Of a stretch of 48,870 nucleotides of DNA, positions 1 to 6,376 are shown one piece after another. Within the stretch, counting starts at the first letter, position 1. Each line of letters opens with the position of its first letter. The notes beneath the pieces were generated by a model. It ran no database searches. It was not told the DNA's origin and saw nothing but the letters and a program-made list of their open reading frames with translations. The DNA is from a virus, in IMG/VR virus record IMGVR_UViG_3300005529_000051, positions 1 to 48,870 of that record. One strand, written 5' to 3'. The position numbers were made by a program, and so were the translations under genes.

Positions 1-120
1 GCAAGCTGGGGAGCCCATCGGCGAGGCGGCTTCGCTCGTCATATACAAGGACGCCAAGGGCCGGTTGTGGGCGCGCCCAGAAGTCGAATTTGATGATGGC
101 CGGTTCGAACCGCTCGCCGC
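1..120. repeat. Terminal direct repeat, copy 1 (circular contig overlap)
   Basis: Bases 1-120 are identical to 48751-48870. The reading frame of the gene entering from the right end continues unbroken through the join, so this is best read as the overlap of a circular or circularly permuted assembly and not as a biological terminal repeat. The unique genome is then 48750 bp. Confidence 0.95.
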
Positions 121-184
121 CTCTCCCACCGCCCAGGAAGCCCAAGCCGCGCCAGAGCCGGGTCCGTCGGAAGATCAGCAATGA
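1..184 (+). CDS. C-terminal part of the junction-spanning hypothetical protein
   Basis: This is the end of the gene that starts at 48026. The frame enters from the junction and stops at TGA 182-184. It overlaps the next start by ATGA (181-184), the same coupling used throughout this operon. The segment carries the conserved end of the small C-terminal domain (WARPEVEFDDGRFEPL) followed by a proline/alanine-rich tail. Read linearly it looks like a 5'-truncated gene, but on the circle it is complete. Confidence 0.75.
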   Translation, partial: QAGEPIGEAASLVIYKDAKGRLWARPEVEFDDGRFEPLAASPTAQEAQAAPEPGPSEDQQ

Positions 185-477
185 CGCCGAGGATCGAGAA
201 TCCGACCGCCTTTGAAGTCGAAATGAACCTCGCCGAGCGTGAGGTCATGCTCATGCTACAGGCGCGGTGCAAGGCGGCGCCAACGACCCAAATCCAGATG
301 GCCGCCGCCACCGGCGCGCTTCACGCCGCGGCCACCACGTTCATGTGCACCAAGCATCCGGACGTTCCGATCGGCCTGATGGCCGAGGCCTTCCTCAGCG
401 TGGCGCGCGACATCATCGCCCAGGTTTCCGAGGCGGCCGAGGCGATCGGCATGCAAGCCCGCGGTGGCCGCGCCTGA
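181..477 (+). CDS. Hypothetical phage protein, 98 aa
   Basis: The ATG at 181 overlaps the stop of the upstream gene, and its own TGA (475-477) overlaps the ATG of the excisionase-like gene. This places it firmly in the rightward operon that ends in the integrase. The product is a soluble-looking, mostly helical 98-residue protein with alanine- and methionine-rich segments and one Cys-containing stretch near residue 55. I recognise no domain. Its position directly before the recombination genes is typical of accessory early genes, but that does not assign a role. Confidence 0.7.
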   Translation: MTPRIENPTAFEVEMNLAEREVMLMLQARCKAAPTTQIQMAAATGALHAAATTFMCTKHPDVPIGLMAEAFLSVARDIIAQVSEAAEAIGMQARGGRA

Positions 478-737
478 TGACGGGCGTGACGCCACGCCTA
501 CTGACCGACGCCGAGGCGGCCGCCTATCTCAGCCTGCCGAAGGCCGCGCTGGCGCGCGTCCCGATCGGTCGGGTGAGCATCGCCGGCCGGATCCGCTGGG
601 ATCGGGTGGCGCTCGATGCTTGGCTTGACGGACTGCGCGGTGTGGTGAGCGTAGTGTCGCCAGCCAACAAGAGCGACGCCGATGCCGCCTTCGACCAATG
701 GGCCCAGGACGCGGGACGTGCTGCCCGGTCTGCATAA
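477..737 (+). CDS. Excisionase-like MerR/AlpA-type DNA-binding protein
   Basis: This small protein (86 aa, ATG at 477) has a helix-turn-helix of the excisionase/AlpA class: LLTDAEAAAYLSLPKAAL is followed by a basic wing (GRIRWDRVALDAWLD). Such proteins bend attachment-site DNA and set the direction of tyrosine integrases. The fold and the position immediately upstream of, and overlapping, the integrase support a role as recombination directionality factor. The start is fixed by the TGATG overlap with the previous gene. Alternatively it could be only a transcriptional regulator. Excision activity is inferred from context. Confidence 0.75.
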   Translation: MTGVTPRLLTDAEAAAYLSLPKAALARVPIGRVSIAGRIRWDRVALDAWLDGLRGVVSVVSPANKSDADAAFDQWAQDAGRAARSA

Positions 738-1770
738 AGTCCGCCCCAAGCTCGCCGGCGGCATGCTCGGCGAATACTGGTACGCATGGCGCGGCGGCCC
801 GCGGATCCTGGCCGCGCGAGGGGCTACCGAACGCGAGCTCGAGCGCGAGGTCGGGCGCCTCACCCAACAAGCGGTGCTGTCGTATCGGGCGGTCATGCAG
901 CCCAGCCACGCCGCCGACTTTCTCACCGGCCTGATCGGCCGATACCTCGAGAGCGGCGAGTTCAAGAAACTCGGGCCACGCCGGCAGTCGGACCTCACCA
1001 AAGCCCTTGACATCGCCAAGGTCGACGACATCGGCCTGATGCCCGTCAAGGCGCTGGAATCCCCCAAGGCTCGCAAGGCGCTGATCGACTGGCGCGACCG
1101 CTACAAGGCCACACCCTGCACCGCCGACGCGCGCCTGGGCGCGGTGGCCGCGGTCACCAAATGGGCGCTCGAGCGCGGCGAGATCAGCGTCAACCCCCTG
1201 GTCAGCTGGCCGCGGATCTACGCCAGCAATCGCGCCGACAAGATCTGGACGCCGGCGGAGCTGGCGCAGCTGCTGCCCAAATGCAAGCCCGACTTCGCCC
1301 TGGCGGTCCGCTTCGCCGCGCTGACCGCGCTGCGCGTGGGCGACCTGGTGAAGATCCCTGTCTCGGCGATCGGCGAGGACGCCATCGTCTGGCACACCGG
1401 CAAGAGCCGCGGCCGAAAGACCATCGTCATCCCGATCACCGACGAGCTGCGCACGCTGATCGCAGAGCTGCCCAAGCATGAGGTCGGCGCCGCCCTCACC
1501 CACAGCCGCGGGAGCCCGTGGACCGTGGCGGGGCTGCAGACGGCAATGCAGCGCGCTAAGCGCGACGCGGCCATTAAAGGGCTTACGTTCCACGATCTGC
1601 GCGGAACGGGCGCCACGCGGCTCGCGGTGGCCGGTATGCCGCTCGAGGACATCTCCTGGATCCTCGGGTGGAAGAAGGAGCGCGTCGAGCAGATCATCGT
1701 CCGCTACGTCACCGGCGAGGCGATCGGCCGCGGCATGGTCGCGCGCCTCGCCGGTCGGCGGAAGGGCTGA
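682..1770 (+). CDS. Phage integrase (tyrosine recombinase)
   Basis: This 362-residue site-specific recombinase would integrate and excise the phage at the host attachment site. The catalytic set is visible: Arg218 (ALRVGD), His304 and Arg307 in the HxxR box (HDLR), Trp330 in the place of the second His, and nucleophile Tyr342 (VRYVTG). An N-terminal SAM-like core-binding region (about 80-190) precedes the catalytic domain. Length is normal for the family. The ATG at 682 overlaps the upstream gene by 56 bp. An in-frame GTG at 718 is an alternative start. The attP-like region with repeated TGTAAAA sites lies directly downstream, the usual int-attP arrangement. Confidence 0.95.
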   Translation: MPPSTNGPRTRDVLPGLHKVRPKLAGGMLGEYWYAWRGGPRILAARGATERELEREVGRLTQQAVLSYRAVMQPSHAADFLTGLIGRYLESGEFKKLGPRRQSDLTKALDIAKVDDIGLMPVKALESPKARKALIDWRDRYKATPCTADARLGAVAAVTKWALERGEISVNPLVSWPRIYASNRADKIWTPAELAQLLPKCKPDFALAVRFAALTALRVGDLVKIPVSAIGEDAIVWHTGKSRGRKTIVIPITDELRTLIAELPKHEVGAALTHSRGSPWTVAGLQTAMQRAKRDAAIKGLTFHDLRGTGATRLAVAGMPLEDISWILGWKKERVEQIIVRYVTGEAIGRGMVARLAGRRKG

Positions 1771-1805
1771 TCGGCCCCGTTTGGGAGAACGAAACCGGCT
1801 CCAGT

Positions 1806-1999
1806 TGTAAAATGGCCTGTAAAATGGCTTCGAATCTGGAGCTCAAAAGGCTAGGAAACCCAAGCAGGCCCGGTAGCTCAGCAGGATAGAGCAGCGCTTT
1901 CCTAAAGCGGTGCTAATTCAATAAAATCAACGGTCTGGGTGTAAAATGAGCCGTGAACGTCCGCCGAACTGAACTCGAACAAACGGGCACAGTGTAAAA
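1806..1999. repeat. TGTAAAA arm-type repeats flanking the attP core
   Basis: TGTAAAATGGC occurs at 1806-1816 and again at 1818-1828. TGTAAAATGAGC is at 1940-1951 and TGTAAAAG at 1993-2000. All four are in the same orientation, two on each side of the tRNA-like core. Direct arm repeats on both sides of a core, next to int, are the organisation expected for integrase arm-binding sites. Assignment to integrase binding is inference. Confidence 0.65.
1867..1909 (+). other. attP core: 5' half of a tRNA-Arg(CCU) gene
   Basis: The segment folds as the first 42-43 positions of a tRNA: 5' acceptor strand, TA at positions 8-9, a GCTC/GAGC D stem (1876-1879 and 1889-1892), the anticodon stem GCGCT, and loop TTCCTAA with anticodon CCT at 1901-1903. 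After AGCG the match breaks: the base that should close the stem is G, and no T arm or acceptor 3' strand follows. It is therefore a tRNA fragment and not a tRNA gene. It lies between the integrase and hicA, flanked by TGTAAAA repeats, which marks it as the likely attachment core. Confidence 0.75.
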
Positions 2000-2041
2000 G
2001 ATTTTCGACCCAAATCAGCGCCCTGGGGCGTTCGAATTTTC

Positions 2042-2089
2042 CGGACACTTTTGTCCGTTTTTCGATTGAATATCGGACAAAAGTGTCCG
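2042..2089. promoter_or_regulatory. Paired 16-bp operator-like palindromes upstream of hicA
   Basis: Bases 2042-2057 (CGGACACTTTTGTCCG) and 2074-2089 (CGGACAAAAGTGTCCG) are exact reverse complements, and each is itself a near-palindrome with CGGACA/TGTCCG arms. The second ends 12 bp before the hicA ATG. HicB antitoxins with a C-terminal helix-turn-helix repress their own operon through such palindromes, so these are the likely HicB operators. The pair could also form a long RNA hairpin. Confidence 0.7.
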
Positions 2090-2101
2090 ATAATTTCTTT
2101 C

Positions 2102-2308
2102 ATGAACGGGAAAGAATTCATTCGGAAAGCCCGCAAGTGGGCCAAGGCCAATGACCGGGAATTCGCGGTCAACGCCAGCCGCGGCAAAGGCGGCCACAAG
2201 ATGGTCCAAGTCGGCGACCGCCGCACCACGGTGAAGACTGGCGAGATCGGGACAGGCCTTCTTGCCGCCATGCTGGAACAGCTGAACATACCGAAAGGGG
2301 AATTCTAA
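2102..2308 (+). CDS. hicA: HicA-family mRNA interferase toxin
   Basis: The 68-residue product matches the HicA fold (double-stranded-RNA-binding-like): NGKEFIRKARKWAK at the start, then GKGGHKMVQVGDRRTTVK, where the histidine is the expected catalytic residue, and a LEQLNI end. HicA toxins cleave mRNA and tmRNA and are held inactive by HicB. The ATG at 2102 is chosen over an upstream in-frame start at 2051 because the earlier start would place the operator palindromes inside the gene. The gene is followed 90 bp later by hicB. Between int/attP and the late genes, it may stabilise the prophage or defend it against other phages. That role is inferred. Confidence 0.85.
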   Translation: MNGKEFIRKARKWAKANDREFAVNASRGKGGHKMVQVGDRRTTVKTGEIGTGLLAAMLEQLNIPKGEF

Positions 2309-2309
2309 G

Positions 2310-2386
2310 GCGGGGTCAGGAGGGCCCCGCACCTGGCCGGAGGAGCCCCGGTCACGTAAGGAAGAAGGAGGCCGCCGAAGGCGGCC
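2310..2386 (+). promoter_or_regulatory. Two RNA hairpins in the hicA-hicB spacer
   Basis: GCGGGG (2310-2315) pairs with CCCCGC (2325-2330) across a 9-base loop, and GGCCGCC (2370-2376) pairs with GGCGGCC (2380-2386) across a GAA loop. The second hairpin overlaps the end of a strong AAGGAGG sequence at 2365-2371 and sits 12 bases before the hicB start. They could influence the toxin:antitoxin ratio by attenuation or by masking the ribosome site. Neither has a U-tract, so simple termination is unlikely. Confidence 0.5.
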
Positions 2387-2398
2387 GATGTAACAAGG

Positions 2399-2848
2399 AT
2401 GCTAACCTGGAGCTACCCGGCGGTTTTCGACCGCCACGACGATGGCGAGATCATCGTCCGATTCCCGGACCTCCCAGAGGTCCTGACCAGCGGCGCCACT
2501 GAGCAAGAGGCCCGCACCAACGCCGAGGACGCCCTCGAGGAGGCGGTCCTGGCCTACCTAGCCGACGATCGACCCGTGCCGGCGCCGCGCGAGCCAAGAG
2601 CGGGCGAAACGGCAGTCGATCTGCCGCTCTTAACCGCCGCCCGCGCGGCCGTGGCGGCCGCCATGGCCGCGCAGCACGTCAACAAGATGCGCCTCGCCAG
2701 TCTCATGCACCGCGACGAAAAGGTCGTGCGCCGAATCCTAGACGGCAAGGGCAACGTCAAAATCGACAATGTGTCGGCGGCCCTGCGCGTACTGGGAGTG
2801 GAAGCGCGCCTGGTCATCGAGCCCGCACACCGCGCGCCAGCCCAATAA
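2399..2848 (+). CDS. hicB: HicB-family antitoxin with C-terminal helix-turn-helix
   Basis: This 149-residue antitoxin has two parts. Residues 1-55 form the partial RNase H-like HicB fold (SYPAVFDRHDDGEIIVRFPDLPEVLTSG, then EEAxxNAEDALEEAVLAYL). Residues ~75-140 form a DNA-binding helix-turn-helix (RLASLMHRDEKVVRRILDGKGNVKIDNVSAALRVLG is the recognition region). It should bind and neutralise HicA and repress the operon at the palindromes 2042-2089. The gene is on the same strand and downstream of hicA, the common order. Its end abuts the minus-strand late terminator, so the two transcription units converge here. Confidence 0.9.
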   Translation: MLTWSYPAVFDRHDDGEIIVRFPDLPEVLTSGATEQEARTNAEDALEEAVLAYLADDRPVPAPREPRAGETAVDLPLLTAARAAVAAAMAAQHVNKMRLASLMHRDEKVVRRILDGKGNVKIDNVSAALRVLGVEARLVIEPAHRAPAQ

Positions 2849-2880
2849 AAAAACCCCCCCGCCGGGCGTGGCGAGGGGGC
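2847..2880 (-). terminator. Rho-independent terminator of the late leftward operon
   Basis: Read on the minus strand, a GC hairpin (CCCCCTCGCC pairing with GGCGGGGGG around a short loop, plus-strand 2854-2862 and 2870-2879) is followed directly by seven U residues (A-tract at 2847-2853). It lies just beyond the last leftward gene (stop at 2914) and at the end of hicB. On the plus strand no U-tract follows the hairpin, so it is primarily a terminator for the minus-strand transcript. Confidence 0.85.
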
Positions 2881-2913
2881 CAGGGTGCCGCGCAAGGGAG
2901 GAAAGCGCGGGGT

Positions 2914-3300
2914 TCAGGAAGGCGGCTTGCGCGTACGTGGCGGACGAACCTCGTAGATCTTGCCAGTTCGACCAGATGCCAGGTTGTTGATCTGGCCACC
3001 CATGTTGTCCAAGCAATCGCGAATATGGGTTAGGCGCTCATCGATACCGGCATAGCGACGGTCGCAGTCGCGAACATGGCTGCGATGCTCGCTTTCGGTG
3101 ATCAACGCTCGATCGTGCGTTTCGCCGGCGTCCTTCTCAAGACTGCCGATCCGCGCCTCGGCTCGCTTCACTTTGTCGGCGAGGCCCTCGTCAGTCGTCT
3201 CGCTTTTCCCCTCGCGCGTGCCGCGCAAGTAAAGGAACACCCCGATCGTGGTTGCGACCTGAACTATTGCGCAGCCAGCGCTTACCGCACCTGAATCCAT
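2914..3300 (-). CDS. Membrane-anchored coiled-coil phage protein (DUF2730-like)
   Basis: This 128-residue protein has one N-terminal membrane helix (about residues 8-27, GCAIVQVATTIGVFLYL). A long charged coiled coil follows (residues 35-100, with LADKVKRAEARIGSLEKD heptads) and then a basic tail. The layout resembles the DUF2730 / Mu gp25-type small membrane proteins. It is the last gene of the late operon, immediately downstream of the spanin genes, and ends just before the terminator. A part in lysis is possible but not shown. Confidence 0.6.
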   Translation of the reverse strand: MDSGAVSAGCAIVQVATTIGVFLYLRGTREGKSETTDEGLADKVKRAEARIGSLEKDAGETHDRALITESEHRSHVRDCDRRYAGIDERLTHIRDCLDNMGGQINNLASGRTGKIYEVRPPRTRKPPS

Positions 3301-3333
3301 ACTCCACGCCTCCGCGACGCGACTAAATGAAGG

Positions 3334-3714
3334 CTATTTGGCCGCCGACGGCGGCATGAAGTGGTGCAGCAGGCCATCATACCAGGGCGACGGGTCGAGG
3401 GCCTTGAGGATCGCCGCCTGGCGCTGCCCACAACTATCGGCGATCGCGATCAGGTCGGCGGTGCGTCCGTTGGCCTGGTCGAGCTGCGTGGTCTGCGCGT
3501 CGAGGGCGATCAGCGCCTCGCCGGCGGTGGCGTTAGTGGAAATCAGTGGCGCCGGCGGGACCGGGCTTCGGTACGACTGGGGGATCAGGCTCGCGCAGTC
3601 GAGCGCAGCCAGGATCGGCGGCGTAAGCCGCGTGCTTACACAACCCGAGGCGAGCGGTGCGCAGCAAAGTAGGATCAAGGGCGTCCGAAGCGCCCGGGGC
3701 GTGAGCGATCGCAT
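3334..3714 (-). CDS. Rz1-like outer-membrane spanin lipoprotein
   Basis: This 126-residue secreted lipoprotein has a basic N-terminus, a hydrophobic stretch and the lipobox LASGC with lipidated Cys25. The mature part is proline-containing near its start and short, as in outer-membrane spanins. Its first 182 bp overlap the end of the upstream Rz-like gene in another frame, the diagnostic nested Rz/Rz1 arrangement. Together with Rz it would fuse inner and outer membranes at the end of lysis. The start is the ATG at 3714, inside Rz. Mature length is somewhat greater than in lambda Rz1. Confidence 0.75.
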   Translation of the reverse strand: MRSLTPRALRTPLILLCCAPLASGCVSTRLTPPILAALDCASLIPQSYRSPVPPAPLISTNATAGEALIALDAQTTQLDQANGRTADLIAIADSCGQRQAAILKALDPSPWYDGLLHHFMPPSAAK

Positions 3715-3961
3715 TCGCGTTGTCCTGGTGCAGCTGAATGTCGAGATGGTCGCGAGCCTGCCCGGAGACGATGATCTGCTGCGCGGCCGTCTGCGCCTGT
3801 GCTTGCCCCTGTCCGACGGTCGCCGCGCCGGCTTTGGCCTGCTCGGTCACCGCCAGCTTTTTGGCGCTGTGGTCCATCCACCAAAGGCCGCCGGCGATCC
3901 CAATCAGCGCCGCGGCCACGATCATGGTGAGGATGGTGGCGATGGCCTTGAGCGCGCCCAT
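3533..3961 (-). CDS. Rz-like inner-membrane spanin
   Basis: Starting at the ATG at 3961, which overlaps the previous stop, the 142-residue product has a single N-terminal membrane helix (about residues 10-30, IVAAALIGIAGGLWW). A periplasmic helical region rich in Gln/Ala (AQAQTAAQQIIVSGQ) follows, and then a conserved-looking RTARLGLCKHAAYAADPGCA segment with two cysteines. The topology, length and nesting with the lipoprotein gene at 3334-3714 identify it as the i-spanin partner. A longer frame upstream (to 4033) is not used because it lacks coupling to the neighbour. Confidence 0.75.
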   Translation of the reverse strand: MGALKAIATILTMIVAAALIGIAGGLWWMDHSAKKLAVTEQAKAGAATVGQGQAQAQTAAQQIIVSGQARDHLDIQLHQDNANAIAHAPGASDALDPTLLRTARLGLCKHAAYAADPGCARLREPDPPVVPKPGPAGATDFH

Positions 3962-4158
3962 CAGTGCAGGCCATGAAAGGCGCCGCTGAACGTGATGGCG
4001 AGAACAACCCCCGCGCCCGCTAGGACAAGCCATGCGGCCCGTTCGAAGGCTGACATCTCCGGGATGATCCGCGGCTCTAACGGCGGAAGCGGCGGCGGGG
4101 GTGGCCGCCTCACAAAGCGTCCGGTCTTAGGATCCTGCGGCTGCACGGTAACCTCCAT
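3961..4158 (-). CDS. Small single-span membrane protein, 65 aa
   Basis: The product has a basic, proline-rich N-terminal part (VRRPPPPPLPPLEPR), one hydrophobic helix (about residues 42-60, AAWLVLAGAGVVLAITFSG) and a short end. Its stop overlaps the start of the Rz-like gene. It sits in the lysis region, so an accessory lysis role is possible. One short membrane span and a cytoplasmic proline run do not match a known holin class. I do not recognise the family. Confidence 0.6.
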   Translation of the reverse strand: MEVTVQPQDPKTGRFVRRPPPPPLPPLEPRIIPEMSAFERAAWLVLAGAGVVLAITFSGAFHGLH

Positions 4159-4169
4159 GGGGTCAGCTG

Positions 4170-4202
4170 CGCCGGCGGGGCGTCAGACACTCCCCGCCGG
4201 CG
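4170..4202. other. Perfect 11-bp inverted repeat in a lysis-region gap
   Basis: CGCCGGCGGGG (4170-4180) and CCCCGCCGGCG (4192-4202) form a perfect stem around an 11-base loop. It lies in the 89-bp gap between the genes at 3961-4158 and 4248-4457. No U-tract follows on either strand, so it may be a transcript-processing, pausing or stabilising hairpin in the late mRNA and not a terminator. Confidence 0.6.
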
Positions 4203-4247
4203 GCGAGTCCCGGCCGCGCCGGACAGCGGGCCGGGGCCAGGACGCGG

Positions 4248-4457
4248 TTATTCGGCCGGCGGCTCGGCAGCCGGGGCCGGTTGGGGCGCAGGGACTGCGC
4301 CGGCAAGGGTCGCGGTCACCGTGGAAACGCGGCTGGCCAGTGCGGCCAGCTGGGTTTCGTTGTCGCTGGATTGCAGGGTCTTGATTTCGGAAACGGCGGC
4401 GGTAGCGGCCGTCTCCAGGTTGCCGACCGCAGCGGTCAGGTCGTCGATAGCAGCCAT
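4248..4457 (-). CDS. Small coiled-coil phage protein, 69 aa
   Basis: The ATG at 4457 is chosen because GAGG precedes it by nine bases. An upstream extension to 4562 is basic and low in coding character. The protein begins with a heptad-like helix (AAIDDLTAAVGNLETAATAAVSEIK) and ends in a proline/alanine-rich tail (APQPAPAAEPPAE). This small coiled-coil type is common next to phage lysis genes, but I know no function for it. Confidence 0.6.
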   Translation of the reverse strand: MAAIDDLTAAVGNLETAATAAVSEIKTLQSSDNETQLAALASRVSTVTATLAGAVPAPQPAPAAEPPAE

Positions 4458-4570
4458 GATGGCGTCCTCTTGTCGTGCGCCGCGGGCGTGTCGTCGCAAT
4501 CTCCGCAGCGCGGCGCGGCTGCCGCGGAGATGCCGGTGGAAGTCCCGCTCGAGCGGGGTCATGGCCGCGG

Positions 4571-5023
4571 TCAGGCGGCCTTCTGCTCAGCCGCGGGCTG
4601 AGGCTGTTGATCGGACTGACCGCCGTTTGCAGCCGCCTTCACGGCCTGGACGGCCGCGATCGCAGCGTTGATGGCGTTGATCGCCGGGGCCGCGCCCGGG
4701 TCGGCGGCCGCGACGATCGGCGCGGCCGCAGCGAACGCCCAGCCGATGAAGTTGAACACGCTGACCAGGGCCGAGAGGATGCCCGCGATCTTCGGCCACT
4801 CAGCCGTGACCAGGTCCGCCAACGGCTTGTCGACCTGGGCCAGATCGGCCAGGAGCGCGTCCTTCACCAAGCCGAGCTTGTCGGCGCCCGACAGACCCCA
4901 GGCTTTGCCGACCTGTTCGGCGACCTGGATATAAGTCATCGCCTTTTGAGCGACGATCTCGACCTGGCCGGCGTCCTTGATGACGGCGGCCAAGAGCGGC
5001 GCCGGATTGATTTTGAGATTCAT
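4571..5023 (-). CDS. Hypothetical phage protein with a hydrophobic segment, 150 aa
   Basis: The 150-residue product has a helical N-terminal half (LLAAVIKDAGQVEIVAQKAMTYI) and a strongly hydrophobic middle (about 83-108, IAGILSALVSVFNFIGWAFA). An Ala-rich region with amphipathic repeats and a Gln/Pro/Ala tail follow. One clear membrane-capable segment in a gene between endolysin and spanins makes it a weak holin candidate. The gene is preceded by the first copy of the intergenic palindrome (5049-5063). No family name recognised. Confidence 0.65.
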   Translation of the reverse strand: MNLKINPAPLLAAVIKDAGQVEIVAQKAMTYIQVAEQVGKAWGLSGADKLGLVKDALLADLAQVDKPLADLVTAEWPKIAGILSALVSVFNFIGWAFAAAAPIVAAADPGAAPAINAINAAIAAVQAVKAAANGGQSDQQPQPAAEQKAA

Positions 5024-5048
5024 GGGTTTTGCTGTCCTTGGATCCGCG

Positions 5049-5063
5049 GCGCACGGCGTGCGC
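5049..5063. repeat. Intergenic 15-bp palindrome, copy 1
   Basis: GCGCACGGCGTGCGC lies in the 119-bp gap upstream of the gene starting at 5023. The same 15-mer or its exact complement occurs at 11181, 25618 and 26004, always between late genes. In RNA it would give a GCGCA/UGCGC stem with a five-base loop; here one extra G-C pair extends it. Confidence 0.85.
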
Positions 5064-5142
5064 CCGGCCCAAAGGGGCCGTGCTCCGCGGGAGGGGGATT
5101 TGGGCCGAGTGCGTGTCGCGGGACTTTCACCCGCTCAGCTGA

Positions 5143-5421
5143 TCAGTTGATCGTTTCGCGCAACTCGCGCATCTGTCCGAGGATGTATTCCGCGAGACCA
5201 GCTTCGTGAGTGCTTCGGATAATCGACCAGGGCAGTTCGATCGTAATGATCTTGTCGTCCATAACGATGGCTGCCTTGAACGCCTCTTTAGCCCGGGCAG
5301 CGGCGATCTTTTCGGCAAATCTCGCGTCAATTTTGTCGCCGCGCTCAGCCGCCTTAAGTATAGCCGCGATCTTGTCGGCCTGTGCTTTGAGCACGCGCCG
5401 GGGCGAATGCTTTGTGGTCAC
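5143..5421 (-). CDS. Hypothetical phage protein, 92 aa
   Basis: Translation likely starts at GTG 5421, which overlaps the stop of the upstream gene (GTGA). The longer frame to 5583 only runs antisense-like through that gene. The protein is charged and helical: a basic start, a KIAAILKAAERGDKIDARF helix, and a C-terminal segment (IELPWSIIRSTHEAGLAEYIL) suggesting a small folded domain. I do not recognise a family. It belongs to the block of accessory genes between endolysin and spanins. Confidence 0.6.
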   Translation of the reverse strand: MTTKHSPRRVLKAQADKIAAILKAAERGDKIDARFAEKIAAARAKEAFKAAIVMDDKIITIELPWSIIRSTHEAGLAEYILGQMRELRETIN

Positions 5422-5879
5422 GTCCCCACCTTTTCGTTTGGCGCGTCGGCCCAGGTGAATTCGCCGTCGTCGCCGACCGGGAAATGCGAGCCGCATCCAC
5501 AGCAGAAGGTTCCGCTGTAGAAATACGGGTCGCGCGCGTAGGTCTCGGCGATGGCCTGAGACATCGTGGTCAGCACACCGCACTTCGTGTGGATGTAGGA
5601 CCGGCGCACGGGGCGCACGAAGCCCTTGGCCCGCTCGGCCTCGCTGAGGACCACATAATCCTTCTGCTGGCCGTTTGGCTTGAGTTCGCGGTGATCTTTC
5701 GTGACAGGAGAGCCGTCCACAAGCGTTCGCGCAGATCGATCGACCGGGATTTTCGCCGCCTCGAGGCGCGCAACTTCTCGGTCCCGATCCCGTCGTGAAG
5801 CGGCATCCCTTCTAAGTTGCAGGGCGCGAGCCTCCAGTTCCGAAGCTTCGGCGTCGAGTTCAATGGCTGATTTGCTCAT
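5418..5879 (-). CDS. Hypothetical phage protein with a cysteine cluster, 153 aa
   Basis: The N-terminal 60 residues are a charged coiled coil (ASELEARALQLRRDAASRRD). Later residues contain a folded part with Cys in HTKCGVLT and then CCGCGSHFPV, a spacing compatible with a zinc-binding knuckle. The C-terminal GDDGEFTWAD..KVGT pattern is familiar from unnamed alphaproteobacterial phage proteins. Start ATG 5879; stop overlaps the next gene. Function unknown. Confidence 0.65.
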   Translation of the reverse strand: MSKSAIELDAEASELEARALQLRRDAASRRDRDREVARLEAAKIPVDRSARTLVDGSPVTKDHRELKPNGQQKDYVVLSEAERAKGFVRPVRRSYIHTKCGVLTTMSQAIAETYARDPYFYSGTFCCGCGSHFPVGDDGEFTWADAPNEKVGT

Positions 5880-5911
5880 CTCAGTCCCTTGTGGCGATGG
5901 CGGCCGGCCGG

Positions 5912-6376
5912 CTAGGCGCGGTAGAAGACGTGGTGGCCGATCACCCAGACTTGCTTGTCAGGCGTCGCCCACGGCGCATGCGCGATGGCGGGATTTAGGT
6001 AAAGGACCGTGTCGTCGGTCAGCCGGTCGAAGTCGGGACCGTGATAGGTCCTGGCTACCATGGCCCGCGTGATCCGCAGCGCCCGAGCCCAGGCATTCGG
6101 GTAACCGGCCGCGACCTGTTCTAGGTGCGCCGCCCGGGCTTCGATCTCGGTCAGCCCGTTGGCGACCCGCTGATAGCGATGATTGAACCAATCGAAGGCC
6201 GCCCAGGAGAAGGCGACGCCGTTGCCGTGGAAGATGGTCCCCTCAACCGTTCCGTCACTTTGAAACCGGAGACGCATCCGGTTTTGGATCACCTTTAGAA
6301 CGCCGGCGACGCCGTCGTCGGGCTCGAGGTTCGCCTCCTCGAAAGCGCAAAGAGCGGCGAGCTCGAGGCCGTCCAT
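5912..6376 (-). CDS. SleB-type cell wall hydrolase (endolysin)
   Basis: The 154-residue product matches the Hydrolase_2/SleB family of lytic transglycosylase-like peptidoglycan hydrolases. It has an early acidic pair (CAFEEANLEP, Glu13/Glu14), the VLKVIQNRM helix, a central SWAAFDWF region, and the ending VWVIGHHVFYRA. The family usually acts on the glycan strand. No signal peptide is present, so release would need a holin, and spanin genes lie downstream in the same operon. The start codon overlaps the stop of the small gene upstream (TGATG). This is the best endolysin candidate in the genome. Confidence 0.85.
   Translation of the reverse strand: MDGLELAALCAFEEANLEPDDGVAGVLKVIQNRMRLRFQSDGTVEGTIFHGNGVAFSWAAFDWFNHRYQRVANGLTEIEARAAHLEQVAAGYPNAWARALRITRAMVARTYHGPDFDRLTDDTVLYLNPAIAHAPWATPDKQVWVIGHHVFYRA

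Noticed and set aside
1-120. Biological terminal repeat of the virion
   Set aside because: The repeat lies in a coding sequence and the frame is continuous through the join, which fits an assembly overlap better.
1867-1909. Functional tRNA gene
   Set aside because: Only the 5' half is present; there is no T arm, no 3' acceptor strand and the anticodon stem closes with a mismatch.
4170-4202. Rho-independent terminator between lysis genes
   Set aside because: The stem is strong, but no U-tract follows on either strand.
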